Assembly (NCBI RefSeq): GCF_000427365.1
Contig: NZ_KE386488.1
Coordinates: 310,001-374,000, forward strand
Reading direction: 5' to 3'
From: Rikenella microfusus DSM 15922
GTDB taxonomy: Bacteria; Bacteroidota; Bacteroidia; Bacteroidales; Rikenellaceae
DNA length: 64,000 bases
Under the pieces are notes generated by a model. It saw only the letters and a program-made list of their open reading frames with translations. It was not told the DNA's origin and made no database searches. Within the stretch, counting starts at the first letter, position 1. Every line of letters begins with the position of its first letter. Of the stretch, positions 19,125-29,227 are shown piece after piece. The position numbers and the translations under genes were made by a program.

Positions 19125-19298
19125 GGTAAGTATATACGACTTTACCCTATATTATGTGCCCGCTTAATTCTCAGTATATTTCGGCCCGCGCCCACCCCTT
19201 TAAGCAGAGAAAAGCCCCGATCCCCTGTGCCGAGCGGCACCGCAGGGCCGGTTAGGGAGATCATTTCCCGATTCCGGGTAAAGTCGTATATACTTACC
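19125..19298. repeat. Complete module F with perfect terminal inverted repeats
   Basis: 174 bp bounded by 23-bp perfect inverted repeats (19125-19147 and 19276-19298), core TATATACGACTTTACCC. The interior contains TTTCGGCCCGCGCCC and CTGTGCCGAGCGGCACCGCAGGG. It is the reverse complement arrangement of the copy at 50334-50495. MITE-like in size and ends, but no transposase is in the window and no target duplication is evident. Confidence 0.75.
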
Positions 19299-19600
19299 TC
19301 AATTTAACCGTACGGTTAAGCTGTCACTCTTTCAGCTTCGGGGGGTGGGCGCAAAAGCCGGCGATTCTGAAGAATCGCATCAACAAAAATCCTACGATTT
19401 CTTGCATGGGGGCTCCACCGTCCTCCGCCGTCTCACCCCGCGGAGGCGTGGTACCGTTCGGTATCCGGGCCGTAACTCTCCGCCTCCCGCAGGCCGCGGC
19501 CTTATACGAGAAACCCCGCTATTCATGCAGGAAGCGGCTCTTCCGGCATTTCCCGGACGTTTTCCGCACACTCCGGACGCAACTTTCCCGCCCCGAAAGC

Positions 19601-19631
19601 ATTTCAAATCGCGGAAATATCGCTATCTTTG
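19601..19631 (+). promoter_or_regulatory. Promoter of secA
   Basis: TATCTTTG (19624-19631) matches the -7 consensus TAnnTTTG. ATTTC at 19601-19605 gives a 3-of-4 match to the -33 TTTG at about 19 bases. The ATG of secA is 82 bases downstream of the -7 box. Confidence 0.5.
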
Positions 19632-19712
19632 GTACTTTCAAACGGGCATCGCCCCTGAAGGGAAATGGAATTCCCTGTGAAACAGCTAATTAAAACGAGA
19701 CAACCCTAAGAT

Positions 19713-22700
19713 ATGAGTGTAACAGCAAGCCTGCTGAAGATGTTTTTCGGAAGCAAGGCCGACAAAGACCGTAAGGCCATCCAGCCGATTGTGGACAAGA
19801 TCCTGGCCGTTTATCCCGAAATCGAACGGCTTACCGACGACGAGCTGCGCGCCCGCGTGACCGAATTCAGGGAGCTGATCCGCCAACGCCTCAAAGAAGA
19901 CGAAGACCGCATCGTCGAACTGAAAGCCAAGCTCGAAGAAGCCGACGTGGAAATCGACGAAAAAGAGCGCATCGCCACCGAAATCGACCGCCTCAAAAAG
20001 CACGTGAACGAAACCGTCGAGACCGTACTGAACGAAATCCTGCCCGAGGTCTTCGCCATCGTTAAAGACACCGCGCGGCGTTTCGCCCAAAACGAGACCA
20101 TCACGGTGACCGCCACCGACGCCGACCGCGAGTTGGCCGCCGAAGGCAAGGACTTCGTCACGATCGACGGCGACAAAGCCCTCTACCGGAACCATTGGAC
20201 AGCCGGCGGAAACGAAATCACGTGGGACATGATCCATTACGACGTGCAGCTCTTCGGCGGCGTGGCCCTCCACCGCGGGAACGTGGCCGAAATGGCCACC
20301 GGCGAAGGGAAAACCCTCGTGGCCACCCTGCCCGTGTTCCTGAACGCCCTGGCAGGCAAAGGCGTCCATGTGGTGACCGTGAACGACTACCTCGCCCGGC
20401 GCGACTCCGAATGGATGGGACCCATCTACCAGTTCCACGGCCTGACCGTAGATTGCATCGACAAGCACCAGCCCAACTCCGACGAACGCCGCCGCGCTTA
20501 CAACTGCGACATCACCTTCGGTACCAACAACGAATTCGGTTTCGACTACCTGCGCGACAACATGGCCATCGAACCCGGCGACCTGGTACAGCGTCCGCAC
20601 CACTACGCCATCGTCGACGAGGTGGACTCCGTGCTGATCGACGACGCGCGCACCCCCCTGATCATCTCCGGCCCCGTGCCCCGCGGCGAAGACCAGCTCT
20701 TCGAAGAGTACCGCGGCCAGGTCGAATCGCTCTACGGTCTGCAACGCAACCTCTGCACCTCGCTGCTGGCCGAAGCCCGCAAAGTGATCGCCGAAGGCGA
20801 CGACTCCAAAGGCGGCAAACTGCTGCTGGCCGTCCACAAAGGGCTGCCCAAATACAAGCCGCTTATCAAATTTCTCTCCGAACCCGGCATGAAAGCCCTG
20901 ATGCAGAAGACCGAAAACTTCTACATGCAGGACAACAGCAAACGCATGCACGAGGTGACCGACGACCTCTACTTCATCATCGACGAAAAGCTCCACTCGG
21001 TGGAACTCACCGACAAGGGTCACGACGCCCTGGCCGGAAACATCAACGACAAGCGGTTCTTCATCCTGCCCGACATCGGCAGCGAAATCGCCACCCTCGA
21101 AAAGAGCGACCTGACCGTCGAAGAGCGCCTCGCCGCCAAGGACAAGCTGCTGAACGAGTACGCCCTCAAGTCCGAACGCGTACACACCGTGCACCAGCTG
21201 CTGAAAGCCTACGCCCTGTTCGAGAAAGACACCGAATACGTGGTGATGGACAACAAGGTGAAGATCGTGGACGAACAGACCGGCCGTATCCTCGACGGAC
21301 GCCGCTACTCCGACGGGCTGCACCAGGCCATCGAAGCCAAAGAGCGGGTGAAGGTAGAGGCCGCGACCCAGACTTTCGCCACCATCACGCTCCAGAACTA
21401 TTTCCGCATGTACCACAAGCTGGCCGGGATGACCGGTACGGCCGAAACCGAAGCCTCCGAGCTGTGGAACATCTACAAGCTGGACGTGATCGTGATCCCC
21501 ACGAACCGTCCCGTGATCCGCAAGGACTACCAGGACCTGATCTACAAGACCAAACGCGAGAAATACGCCGCCGTGATCGACGAAATCGTCCGGCTCGTCG
21601 AAGCCGGACGTCCGGTGCTGGTCGGCACCACGTCGGTCGAAATCTCCGAACTGCTCTCGAAGATGCTCAAACTGCGTGGAATCAGGCATAACGTGCTGAA
21701 TGCCAAACAGCACCAGTTGGAGGCCCAGATCGTCGCGGAAGCCGGCCGGCCGGGACAGGTGACCATCGCCACCAACATGGCGGGCCGCGGTACCGACATC
21801 AAGCTGACTCCGGAAGTCCGCGAAGCGGGCGGTCTGGCCATTATCGGTACCGAACGTCACGAGTCGCGGCGTGTGGACCGCCAACTGCGCGGCCGCGCCG
21901 GACGTCAGGGCGACCCCGGTTCGAGCCAGTTCTTCGTCTCGCTCGAAGACGACCTGATGCGCCTGTTCGGATCGGAACGCATTGCGCGGCTGATGGACTC
22001 GATGGGCCTCAAGGAGGGCGAGGTGATCCAGGCCGGTATGATGAGCCGCGCTATCGAACGCGCTCAGCGCAAGGTCGAGGAGAACAACTTCGGCATCCGC
22101 AAACGGCTGCTCGAATACGACGACGTGATGAACTCGCAGCGCGAAGTGATCTACACGCGGCGCCACAACGCAGTCTTCGGCGAACGCATCGAGGTGGACG
22201 TCAATAACATGATGACCGATTTCGCGGAAACTTTCGTCGAAAATTACCGAGGCCTGCCTTTCGACGAGTTTAAGGTGGAGCTGATCCGTCAGATTTCGAT
22301 CGAGCCGTCGTTTACCGAGGAGGAGTACAACGACCTGAAAGACCCGCAGCTGGCCGAGTTGCTTTTAGGCGACATGCGCAGCGCGCTCAAGCGGCGTGCG
22401 AGCCAGATCGCCCAGCAGGCTTATCCGGTGCTGGAGGCCATATACCGCGAGCAGGGCGACCGTTTCGAGAATATCTCGGTGCCGCTGACCGACGGCAAGC
22501 GGGGGCTGAACGTGCCGGTGAATTTCAAACGGGCGGTCGAGTCGAAAGGAATGGAGATTCACAAGGCATTCAGCCGCGTGATGATGCTCATCACGATCGA
22601 CGACGACTGGAAAGAACACCTGCGCGACATGGACGACCTGAAACAGTCGGTGCAGAATGCGGCTTACGAACAGAAAGACCCGTTGCTGATCTATAAGTTC

Positions 22701-23060
22701 GAGTCGTTCGAGCTGTTCCGCAAGATGATCGAAAAGATCAACCGCGAGGTGCTGTCGATGCTGCTGAAGGTTTACCTGCCGGTGGCTCCGGCGGATGCTC
22801 CGCAGCAGGGGCAGCCCGTGCCGCAGCCCCAGCAGGCGCAGCCGCAACAGGCGATTCCGGCGCGGAACCGTCCGGATATGAGCCGGATGCAGACGTCGCG
22901 CAACGAAGGCCCGGTTCCGCCTGTGGCTGCGGGCGGCGGTTCGGCCTCTTCGACGAGCGCCAAACCGGCTCCGGCCCATGCGGAGAAACGGGTAGGCCGC
23001 AACGACCCGTGTCCGTGCGGCTCCGGTAAAAAGTACAAGAACTGCCACGGGGCAGCCTGA
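19713..23060 (+). CDS. secA: SecA, preprotein translocase ATPase
   Basis: 1115 residues, the large Bacteroidetes form. Walker A lies in MATGEGKT (about 194-201), Walker B in [14 protein letters not shown] (about 300), and the second helicase half has [12 protein letters not shown] and [14 protein letters not shown] Gln/Pro/Ala-rich linker (about 1030-1090) leads to the zinc-binding tail [13 protein letters not shown], which binds SecB or ribosomes. It drives protein export through SecYEG at the inner membrane. Insertions relative to E. coli SecA (about 900 residues) include an acidic/Lys coiled stretch at 55-110. Monocistronic: own promoter upstream, strong terminator downstream. Confidence 0.97.
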   Translation: MSVTASLLKMFFGSKADKDRKAIQPIVDKILAVYPEIERLTDDELRARVTEFRELIRQRLKEDEDRIVELKAKLEEADVEIDEKERIATEIDRLKKHVNETVETVLNEILPEVFAIVKDTARRFAQNETITVTATDADRELAAEGKDFVTIDGDKALYRNHWTAGGNEITWDMIHYDVQLFGGVALHRGNVAEMATGEGKTLVATLPVFLNALAGKGVHVVTVNDYLARRDSEWMGPIYQFHGLTVDCIDKHQPNSDERRRAYNCDITFGTNNEFGFDYLRDNMAIEPGDLVQRPHHYAIVDEVDSVLIDDARTPLIISGPVPRGEDQLFEEYRGQVESLYGLQRNLCTSLLAEARKVIAEGDDSKGGKLLLAVHKGLPKYKPLIKFLSEPGMKALMQKTENFYMQDNSKRMHEVTDDLYFIIDEKLHSVELTDKGHDALAGNINDKRFFILPDIGSEIATLEKSDLTVEERLAAKDKLLNEYALKSERVHTVHQLLKAYALFEKDTEYVVMDNKVKIVDEQTGRILDGRRYSDGLHQAIEAKERVKVEAATQTFATITLQNYFRMYHKLAGMTGTAETEASELWNIYKLDVIVIPTNRPVIRKDYQDLIYKTKREKYAAVIDEIVRLVEAGRPVLVGTTSVEISELLSKMLKLRGIRHNVLNAKQHQLEAQIVAEAGRPGQVTIATNMAGRGTDIKLTPEVREAGGLAIIGTERHESRRVDRQLRGRAGRQGDPGSSQFFVSLEDDLMRLFGSERIARLMDSMGLKEGEVIQAGMMSRAIERAQRKVEENNFGIRKRLLEYDDVMNSQREVIYTRRHNAVFGERIEVDVNNMMTDFAETFVENYRGLPFDEFKVELIRQISIEPSFTEEEYNDLKDPQLAELLLGDMRSALKRRASQIAQQAYPVLEAIYREQGDRFENISVPLTDGKRGLNVPVNFKRAVESKGMEIHKAFSRVMMLITIDDDWKEHLRDMDDLKQSVQNAAYEQKDPLLIYKFESFELFRKMIEKINREVLSMLLKVYLPVAPADAPQQGQPVPQPQQAQPQQAIPARNRPDMSRMQTSRNEGPVPPVAAGGGSASSTSAKPAPAHAEKRVGRNDPCPCGSGKKYKNCHGAA

Positions 23061-23094
23061 GTTTCCGGCTCGTAACAGCGTTGTCCCCACAGAA

Positions 23095-23140
23095 AAGCGG
23101 TCCCCTTCCGGCTTACGAGTCGGAAGGGGACCGCTTCTTT
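23095..23140 (+). terminator. secA: secA terminator
   Basis: Perfect 16-bp stem AAGCGGTCCCCTTCCG / CGGAAGGGGACCGCTT with a 10-base loop, followed by CTTT. 35 bp after the secA stop. Confidence 0.85.
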
Positions 23141-23395
23141 ACCGGGGAAGGCGGACGTTTATGTCTTAGTGCGAGGCGTTTATGCTGCAATGTGGGGTAT
23201 TCATAACTGCTGCAGGGCGAAGCTGCGGCCCGTACGACCTGAAGGTCGCGCGTGCTCGCGGTGGAACGAGCGATATTGCTGAAATGAGCTTTGTTCCGCC
23301 CTTCCCGCAGGCTATGATCCGCCTGCTGCCGCGGTGCCTCTTCGAACCCGTTTTCTGCTTCGCGTGCCGGTTGCCGACGGGCAACCGATATATGT

Positions 23396-23432
23396 TTCGG
23401 GGCCTCTTTCCATCGCGGAAAGAGGCCCCGAA
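23396..23432. terminator. Terminator hairpin at the end of the biotin-carrier operon
   Basis: A 16-bp perfect stem (TTCGGGGCCTCTTTCC pairing with GGAAAGAGGCCCCGAA) with a 5-base loop, 34 bp past the carrier stop codon on minus. Followed by few T residues on either strand, so it may be bidirectional and weak. Confidence 0.65.
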
Positions 23433-23465
23433 TGCATGGCCGGCCATGCCGGAAAGAAAACGCTG

Positions 23466-23795
23466 CTATTCGAATTCGAGCAGCAGTACGCCTTTGGGCA
23501 CCACGTCGCCCTCGGTGACATGGACTTTCGCCACGCGCCCGGCAATGGGCGAACGATAAGTGTTGTGCATCTTCATCGCTTTGAAAGTCAGTAGCACGTC
23601 TCCCTCTTTCACCGAGTCGCCGGGTTTCACATCAACGGTGGTAATGGTGCCGGGGATGAACGAGAATACCTGTCGCGGGTCCTTGGCGTGCCACGGAGTG
23701 CGGTTCCGGTATTTGGCGGTCAGGGTGGTCTTATAGGTGCCGTGCTTGGTCGCTAAGGTCTCCAGCTCCGGCGCCGCCTCTTTCTTTGTACTCAT
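23466..23795 (-). CDS. Biotin carboxyl carrier subunit
   Basis: 109 residues. The biotinyl domain fills the C-terminal 70 residues, with the biotin-accepting Lys in KAMKM (the usual motif is EAMKM) flanked by PGTITTVDVKPGDSVKEGD. It carries CO2 as carboxybiotin between carboxylase or decarboxylase subunits. It lies 23 bp after the carboxyltransferase gene and is surely its partner. The short length and lack of a long Pro/Ala hinge fit subunits of acyl-CoA carboxylase or methylmalonyl-CoA decarboxylase rather than fatty-acid AccB. Confidence 0.85.
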   Translation of the reverse strand: MSTKKEAAPELETLATKHGTYKTTLTAKYRNRTPWHAKDPRQVFSFIPGTITTVDVKPGDSVKEGDVLLTFKAMKMHNTYRSPIAGRVAKVHVTEGDVVPKGVLLLEFE

Positions 23796-23818
23796 AGTGT
23801 CTTCTCTTTATGAATCGA

Positions 23819-25366
23819 TTAAAACGGCGGGATCCCGTGTTTCTTTTCGGGACGGAGCACCGTTTTGTGCTGCGCCACCTGGAGCGCGTGGATCAGGCAT
23901 TTGCGCGTTTCGGTCGGTTCGATCACCGCGTCGATATAACCTTTGGCCGCCGCCACGTACGGATTGGCGAACTTGTCCTTGTACTCCTGAATTTTGGTCT
24001 GGCGCATCGCCTCCGGGTTTTCCGCCTCCATGATCTCCTTGCGGAAGATCACGTTCGCAGCGCCCTCCGGCCCCATCACCGCGATTTCGGCCTGCGGCCA
24101 TGCAAAAACGAAATCCGCCCGCAGGTGGCGCGAATTCATCGCGATATAGCCGCCGCCGTACGCCTTGCGCAGGATGACCGTAATCTTCGGCACCGTAGCC
24201 TCCGAATAGGCGTAGAGCAGCTTCGCCCCGTGGCGGATGACCCCCGCGTGCTCCTGGTCCACGCCCGGCAGGTAGCCCGGCAGGTCCTCGATGGTGACGA
24301 TCGGCACGTTGAACGCGTCGCAGAAGCGGATGAAGCGGGCCGCCTTGTCCGACGAATCGCAATCCAGCACCCCCGCCATCACCAGCGGCTGGTTGGCCAC
24401 GAAACCCACCGTTTCGCCGTTCACGCGGCCGAAGCCTACCACGATGTTGGCCGCGAACAGCTCCATTACCTCCACGAACTCGCTGCCGTCCGTTACCGAA
24501 CGGATGATGTCCCGCACGTCGTACGGCTGAGCCGGGTCGGCCGGCACGATTTTACCGATGTTGTATTTCTTGGTCAGCGGTTCCTCCGGATTGGTGCGTT
24601 CGGCCGGCTGCGTATTGTTTTGCGGGATGGTCGAGATCAGCTGGCGGATCTGGCGGAAGCATTCCTCTTCGGTTTCGGCGAAGAAGTGGGCGTTGCCCGT
24701 CTGTTCGCAGTGCACGCGCGCGCCGCCCAGCTCTTCCATCGAGATCTCCTCGCCCAGCACCGTCTTGATGACCTCCGGCCCGGTGATGAACATTTTGGAA
24801 ATCTTGTCCACCACGAACACGAAGTCGGTCAGCGCCGGCGAATAGACCGCCCCGCCCGCGCACGGGCCGAGGATCACCGAAATCTGGGGAATCACCCCGC
24901 TCGAAAGCGTGTTGCGGAAGAAAATCTCGCCGTATCCGGCCAGGGCGTTCACCCCCTCCTGGATACGCGCCCCGCCGGAGTCGTTGATGCCGATCAGCGG
25001 CATGCGCATGTTCAGGGCGTAGTCCATGATCTTGGCGATCTTGCGGGCATGCATCAGCCCCAGCGAACCGCCCGCCACGGTGAAGTCCTGCGCGAAGACG
25101 GCCACCGGATTGCCGCAGATCGAACCCGTGCCGATGATGACCCCGTCGCCCGGCAGCTCTTTGTTTTGCATGCCGAACTCGGTGCCGGAGTGTTCCACGA
25201 AGATGTCATATTCATAGAAAGAGTCCGCATCCAGCAGCGCGATGATACGTTCGCGCGCGGTCATTTTGCCCATCGCTTTCTGTTTTTCGATGGCTTTCAT
25301 ACCGCCGCCGTTGTAGACTTTCTCCCTCCTCTGTTTGAGGTCGAGGATTTTCTTATCTACTGCCAT
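23819..25366 (-). CDS. Acyl-CoA carboxylase carboxyltransferase (propionyl/methylmalonyl-CoA type)
   Basis: 515 residues, two crotonase-fold halves. The first has the acyl-CoA site GGARIQEGVNAL, the second has GYLPGVDQEHAGVIRHGAKLL and GGGYIAMNS. The family moves a carboxyl group between biotin and propionyl- or methylmalonyl-CoA. In Bacteroidales this belongs to the succinate-propionate route. No biotin carboxylase or membrane decarboxylase subunit is adjacent, so direction (carboxylase or Na+-pumping decarboxylase, MmdA) is open. It is preceded by ispE (48 bp) and followed by the biotin carrier (23 bp), probably one operon. Confidence 0.9.
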   Translation of the reverse strand: MAVDKKILDLKQRREKVYNGGGMKAIEKQKAMGKMTARERIIALLDADSFYEYDIFVEHSGTEFGMQNKELPGDGVIIGTGSICGNPVAVFAQDFTVAGGSLGLMHARKIAKIMDYALNMRMPLIGINDSGGARIQEGVNALAGYGEIFFRNTLSSGVIPQISVILGPCAGGAVYSPALTDFVFVVDKISKMFITGPEVIKTVLGEEISMEELGGARVHCEQTGNAHFFAETEEECFRQIRQLISTIPQNNTQPAERTNPEEPLTKKYNIGKIVPADPAQPYDVRDIIRSVTDGSEFVEVMELFAANIVVGFGRVNGETVGFVANQPLVMAGVLDCDSSDKAARFIRFCDAFNVPIVTIEDLPGYLPGVDQEHAGVIRHGAKLLYAYSEATVPKITVILRKAYGGGYIAMNSRHLRADFVFAWPQAEIAVMGPEGAANVIFRKEIMEAENPEAMRQTKIQEYKDKFANPYVAAAKGYIDAVIEPTETRKCLIHALQVAQHKTVLRPEKKHGIPPF

Positions 25367-25414
25367 AGGTAGGTTTTTGGTTAAATGATTCAGGCAAATA
25401 TAACATTTTCCGCT

Positions 25415-26350
25415 TTACAACCGCTCGATATGTGTGAAAAATTTCACACTCAACCCTTCCGCTGCGGGTTTTTCGCGGAACAGGCCGAAGAGGGTGGAAC
25501 CGGAGCCGGACAGGGCGGCATAGGCCGCGCCGAGGCGGTAAAGGTCGGCTTCGATTTCGCCCAGCAGGGGCAGTTTCCCGAAGAGCGGCGCTTCGAAGTC
25601 ATTGACGAGCCGTCCGCGCCACGCTTCGACGGGCAGGCGCAGTATTTCGGGCAGGGGTCTCCGGGGGGAGCGGGGAGTCACCAGGGAGTAGGCCTCGGCG
25701 GTGGAGACTCCGACGTCGGGTTTGACCAGCAGCAGCCACCATCCGGCAAGGTCCGGTACGGGACAGGGGGCGAGCCGTTCGCCGCGGCCGGTGCCGAGCA
25801 TCGGTTCGTCGTGGAGAAAAAAGACGGTGTCGCTGCCCAGCCGGGCGGCATAGGGGACGAGTCCTTCGGTCGTCAGGCCGAGGGCGAGCAGGTCGTTCAG
25901 CCCTTTCAGCACGGCGGTGGCATCGGCCGATCCGCCGCCGAGTCCGGCGCCGAAGGGGATCCGTTTGTGCAGGTGGAGGCGCAACCCGCGGGCTTTTTCG
26001 AATGGTTCCGGAAAGGCTTCGCGCAACAGGCGGCACGCCCGGACGCACAGGTTCTTTTCGGGGGGGCAATCGACAGTCAATCCGGTGGAGGTAAAGGTTA
26101 TTCCGTCGTCGGTTTCCCTCTCGCCGGTTTTTCCGGGGATGGTTTCCGGATGGTTTCCGGGTGTTTTGCCGGGGCGGTTATCGGAATCGTGGCCGTTGTC
26201 GGGGCCATTGTCGGGGCCGGCGAGTATTTCGACGGCGTCGCACAAGCCGCGCACGGGATAGAACAGGGTCTCGATGTCGTGGTAGCCGTCGGGCCGCCGG
26301 GCGAGGATATGCAGGCCGAGGTTGATTTTGCAATGCGGGAAAAGGATCAT
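25415..26350 (-). CDS. ispE: 4-diphosphocytidyl-2-C-methyl-D-erythritol kinase
   Basis: 311 residues. GHMP-kinase features: KINLGLHILARRPDGYHDIETLF at the N-terminus and the ATP loop PFGAGLGGGSADAT in the middle. It phosphorylates CDP-methylerythritol in the MEP isoprenoid pathway. The protein is about 30-40 residues longer than usual because of a low-complexity insert at about 44-85 rich in Asn, Asp, Gly, Pro (units such as GPDNG, TPGNHPETIPGK), encoded by an imperfect tandem repeat near 26100-26220. The insert falls in a loop after the substrate-facing strand, so activity is probably kept. Confidence 0.92.
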   Translation of the reverse strand: MILFPHCKINLGLHILARRPDGYHDIETLFYPVRGLCDAVEILAGPDNGPDNGHDSDNRPGKTPGNHPETIPGKTGERETDDGITFTSTGLTVDCPPEKNLCVRACRLLREAFPEPFEKARGLRLHLHKRIPFGAGLGGGSADATAVLKGLNDLLALGLTTEGLVPYAARLGSDTVFFLHDEPMLGTGRGERLAPCPVPDLAGWWLLLVKPDVGVSTAEAYSLVTPRSPRRPLPEILRLPVEAWRGRLVNDFEAPLFGKLPLLGEIEADLYRLGAAYAALSGSGSTLFGLFREKPAAEGLSVKFFTHIERL

Positions 26351-26824
26351 GATGCTGTTTTTGTCGTGTCTCGGGGGCCGGAAACAGCCGGCAGGGAAAG
26401 CGGCGGAACTGAGGACTAAAGTTACGAATAATTCTACGATTTTAATTTAGGATTCCGCGTTAGCGGGCAGGCCGGAGCCACCCCGGGCGGCGGCCTGCAA
26501 CTGCGCGGTGCTTGTTGCGGCTCCGCTGGCTCCGGCCTTGAATCTGCAAATTAAACGTACGGTTTATTTCAATGTTCTCCCTTAGTCAGGCCGGAGCCAC
26601 CCCGGGCGAAGGGCTGCAACCTGCGGTTTTGCCCTCGCTGGCTCCGGGCGGCAACATATATTAATTGTAGATTTAAAAAGTACTCCCGGCTTCTTACTTG
26701 GTGTCGAAATACGGGTAGAGGCCGCCGACCCGGGGGGATCCGGTGGAACATGGATACAGACAGGCGCCCCGGAATTGAAGTTCCGGGGCGCCTGTCGTCC
26801 GTCATGCAGGGCACACGTCGGTTC
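26351..26824. repeat. Repeat mosaic between lysS and ispE (A-A-E end) with lysS terminator
   Basis: Module A about 26450-26545, a second A about 26575-26655, then the tail of an E module about 26660-26725 (AAAAAGTACTCCCGGCTTCTTAC, ATACGGGTAGAGG). No gene. Confidence 0.7.
26759..26796. terminator. lysS: lysS terminator hairpin
   Basis: Perfect 16-bp stem GACAGGCGCCCCGGAA / TTCCGGGGCGCCTGTC with loop TTGAAG, 28 bp past the lysS stop on minus. Confidence 0.75.
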
Positions 26825-28546
26825 TTACTGCGCCGCCTCGATCCAGCCCTTCACCTCGTCCGCCGACGGGTTTTTGAGGCCCCGCTTGTTCTTCTTGTTG
26901 AAACCGCACAGGTCGTTGAACAGCTTGCCCGGGGCCAGGCCGCCCAGCGAAGCCGCCGTCACGTACCCCATTTTCTGCAACACGGCGACCCATTCGGCCG
27001 GGACGCCCAGCGCCGCGTATACCTCCGGCTCGTCGCGCACGACCTTCTTTTCGGGCCGCATCTGCGGGAAAAACAGCACGTCCTGAATCGACGCCTGGTC
27101 GGTCATGAACATCGTCAGGCGGTCGATGCCGATCCCCATGCCCGAACAGGTCGGCATGCCGTATTCCAGCGCCCGCACGAAATCCATGTCGATGAACATC
27201 GCCTCGTCGTCGCCCTTTTCCGAGAGTCGCAGCTGGTCCTGGAACCGTTCCAGCTGGTCCACCGGGTCGTTCAGTTCCGAATAGGCGTTGCACAGCTCCT
27301 TGCCGTTCACGAACAGTTCGAAACGTTCCGTGAGGTCGGGATTGTCGCGGTGGCGTTTGCACAGCGGCGACATCTCGATCGGGTAATCGGTGATGAAGGT
27401 GGGCTGGATGAGGTCTTCCTCGCATTTTTCGCCGAAAATGGCGTCGATCAGCTTGCCTTTGCCCATCGTGGCGTCGGTCTCGATACCCATCTCGCGGCAG
27501 GCCGTCCGCAGCTCCTCTTCGCTCTTGCCGGTGATGTCGAATCCGGTTTTTTCGCGGATCGCGTCGGTCATCGAGAGGCGGCGGAACGGCGCCCGGAAGT
27601 CGATCTCGCGATCGCCGATGCGCACCGTCGTGCTCCCGTCGTGCAGTTCGCGGGCCACGGTTTCGATCATCTGTTCGGTGAACTCCATCATCCACCGGTA
27701 GTCTTTGTAGGCGACGTAGATCTCCATCACGGTGAACTCCGGATTATGGGTGCGGTCCATCCCTTCGTTACGGAAGTCCTTGGCGAACTCGTACACGCCG
27801 TCGAAACCGCCCACGATGAGCCGTTTGAGGTACAGCTCGTTGGCGATGCGCAGGTACAGCGGGATGTCGAGCGTGTTGTGGTGGGTGATGAAGGGCCGCG
27901 CCGCCGCGCCGCCGGGGATGGGTTGCAGGATGGGGGTTTCGACCTCCACGTAGCCGCGTTCGTCGAAGAAGCGGCGCATGGTGGCGATGATTTTCGACCG
28001 TTTGAGGAAAACTTCCCTTACCTGAGGGTTTACGATCAGATCGACGTAGCGCATGCGGTAGCGCTGTTCGGGGTCGCTGAAGGCGTCGAACACCTGCCCG
28101 TCTTTCTCCTTGACGATGGGCAGCGGCCGCAGCGATTTGCTCAGCACGGTCAGTTCGCGGCAGTGCACCGACAGCTCGCCCATGTTGGTGATGAAGGCGA
28201 ACCCTTTGATTCCAACGATGTCGCCGATGTCGAGCAGTTTTTTAAAAACGGTATTGTACATTTCCACACCGATGTCGTCGCGCTTGATATAGACCTGTAT
28301 GCGGCCGGTGTGGTCCTGTAGTTCGAAGAAGGCCGCGCTGCCCATGATGCGGCGGCTCATGATGCGTCCGGCGATGGCCGCATCCTGGAAATTCGGAGCT
28401 TCGGGGGTGAAGCCCTGCCGTATCTCCGCCGCGGTCGCGGTGACTTTGTATTCGGCCGCGGGATAGGGATCGATACCCATTTCGCGCAGCTTGTTCATCG
28501 ATTCGCGCCGCAGGATCTCCTGCTCGCTCAGTTCCGTGATTTCCAT
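26825..28546 (-). CDS. lysS: Lysyl-tRNA synthetase, class II
   Basis: 573 residues. N-terminal OB-fold anticodon domain (about 55-175, [29 protein letters not shown]), class II catalytic core with motif 2 ([15 protein letters not shown]) and motif 3 ([11 protein letters not shown]). A C-terminal extension of about 70 residues after the core ([19 protein letters not shown], then Lys-rich) is typical of Bacteroidetes LysS and looks like a helix-hairpin-helix. It charges tRNA-Lys. Monocistronic: repeats both sides and a terminator downstream. Confidence 0.97.
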   Translation of the reverse strand: MEITELSEQEILRRESMNKLREMGIDPYPAAEYKVTATAAEIRQGFTPEAPNFQDAAIAGRIMSRRIMGSAAFFELQDHTGRIQVYIKRDDIGVEMYNTVFKKLLDIGDIVGIKGFAFITNMGELSVHCRELTVLSKSLRPLPIVKEKDGQVFDAFSDPEQRYRMRYVDLIVNPQVREVFLKRSKIIATMRRFFDERGYVEVETPILQPIPGGAAARPFITHHNTLDIPLYLRIANELYLKRLIVGGFDGVYEFAKDFRNEGMDRTHNPEFTVMEIYVAYKDYRWMMEFTEQMIETVARELHDGSTTVRIGDREIDFRAPFRRLSMTDAIREKTGFDITGKSEEELRTACREMGIETDATMGKGKLIDAIFGEKCEEDLIQPTFITDYPIEMSPLCKRHRDNPDLTERFELFVNGKELCNAYSELNDPVDQLERFQDQLRLSEKGDDEAMFIDMDFVRALEYGMPTCSGMGIGIDRLTMFMTDQASIQDVLFFPQMRPEKKVVRDEPEVYAALGVPAEWVAVLQKMGYVTAASLGGLAPGKLFNDLCGFNKKNKRGLKNPSADEVKGWIEAAQ

Positions 28547-29166
28547 ATATGTCGTATGTGCTCTGTTTGTCGTCGTTTTTATCGGGTAGGGCCCGATATT
28601 TCCGGTTCGTCCGTCCGGCCGGAACTATGAATGTTTTCCTGTTTGCCGCCCGCCGGTACGGAAATCGGTTTTTAACCGTACAAATAACCATACGGTTCAA
28701 TGGCCGGGACATGCTTTGCGACCTTTAGGTCGCGCGGGCCGCAGCCTCCCGCAGCGGAGGCCCGCTTCACTCGCAAAGCTCGTTCCCGTTCCCCGCAGGC
28801 TGCGACCCCAAACAAATAACCGTATGGTTATTTGTTTGATTAAACTGTTTCACTCCTTCGGCTTTGCGCCCACCCCCCGAAGCGGCGTAGCCGCTTCGGC
28901 GCAAAAGCCGGCGATTCGGAAGAATCGCAATGTTAAAAACGTAGGGTTAATTGTCCGCGTAGCGATCAGGCCGGAGCCACCCCCGGCGTAAGCCTGCAAC
29001 TGCGCTGCGCTTGTTGCAGCTCCGCTGGCTCCGGCCATAAAATTAACGTAGGGTTAAATACGCCCCGTTTCCCGACGAAGCGCGGAACCTCCGCGCTTCC
29101 GGGCTCCTCTCGCACCGCCGAAAACCACCATGCAAAGATAATCAAAAAGGACGGACCGTAAAACGA
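28547..29166. repeat. Repeat mosaic between lysS and the WecA-like gene (C-D-A)
   Basis: Divergent gap. Module C about 28690-28815, module D about 28850-28930, module A about 28965-29040, with linker variants AACCGTACAAAT, AACCATACGGTT and AACCGTATGGTT between them. No gene seen. Confidence 0.75.
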
Positions 29167-29198
29167 GTTGGACGGCTCCGGATATATACCTATATTTG
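29167..29198 (+). promoter_or_regulatory. Promoter of the WecA-like gene
   Basis: GTTG (29167-29170), 20 bases, TATATTTG (29191-29198): a near-consensus Bacteroidetes -33/-7 pair, 30 bases before the ATG at 29228. It excludes an upstream in-frame TTG (29168) as a start. Confidence 0.6.
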
Positions 29199-29227
29199 TC
29201 AGTGCTAACACCACCGAGCATTATTGT

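Larger units (their letters stand above)
17936..19712. repeat. Longest repeat mosaic, upstream of secA (D-E-B-C-A-F-D)
   Basis: About 1.78 kb without a gene. In + order: unassigned 17936-18235; module D about 18250-18335; a disrupted module E about 18350-18760; module B about 18772-18875; module C about 18905-19010; module A about 19025-19110; a complete module F 19125-19298; linker AACCGTACGGTT 19306-19317 (perfect palindrome); D about 19322-19390. Positions 19390-19600 show nothing assignable. The secA promoter follows. Confidence 0.8.
23061..23465. other. Intergenic region between convergent secA and biotin-carrier genes
   Basis: Two terminator hairpins flank a short C-like remnant at about 23215-23260 (CGACCTGAAGGTCGC next to GCTGCGGCCCG). 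Nothing else seen. Confidence 0.6.

Noticed and set aside
19686-22166. 826-codon minus-strand frame opposite secA
   Set aside because: Antisense shadow of a strongly conserved gene caused by high GC3; the peptide is His/Val/Gly-rich nonsense.
29168-29227. TTG start for the WecA-like gene
   Set aside because: It overlaps the promoter at 29167-29198; ATG 29228 precedes the first membrane helix.
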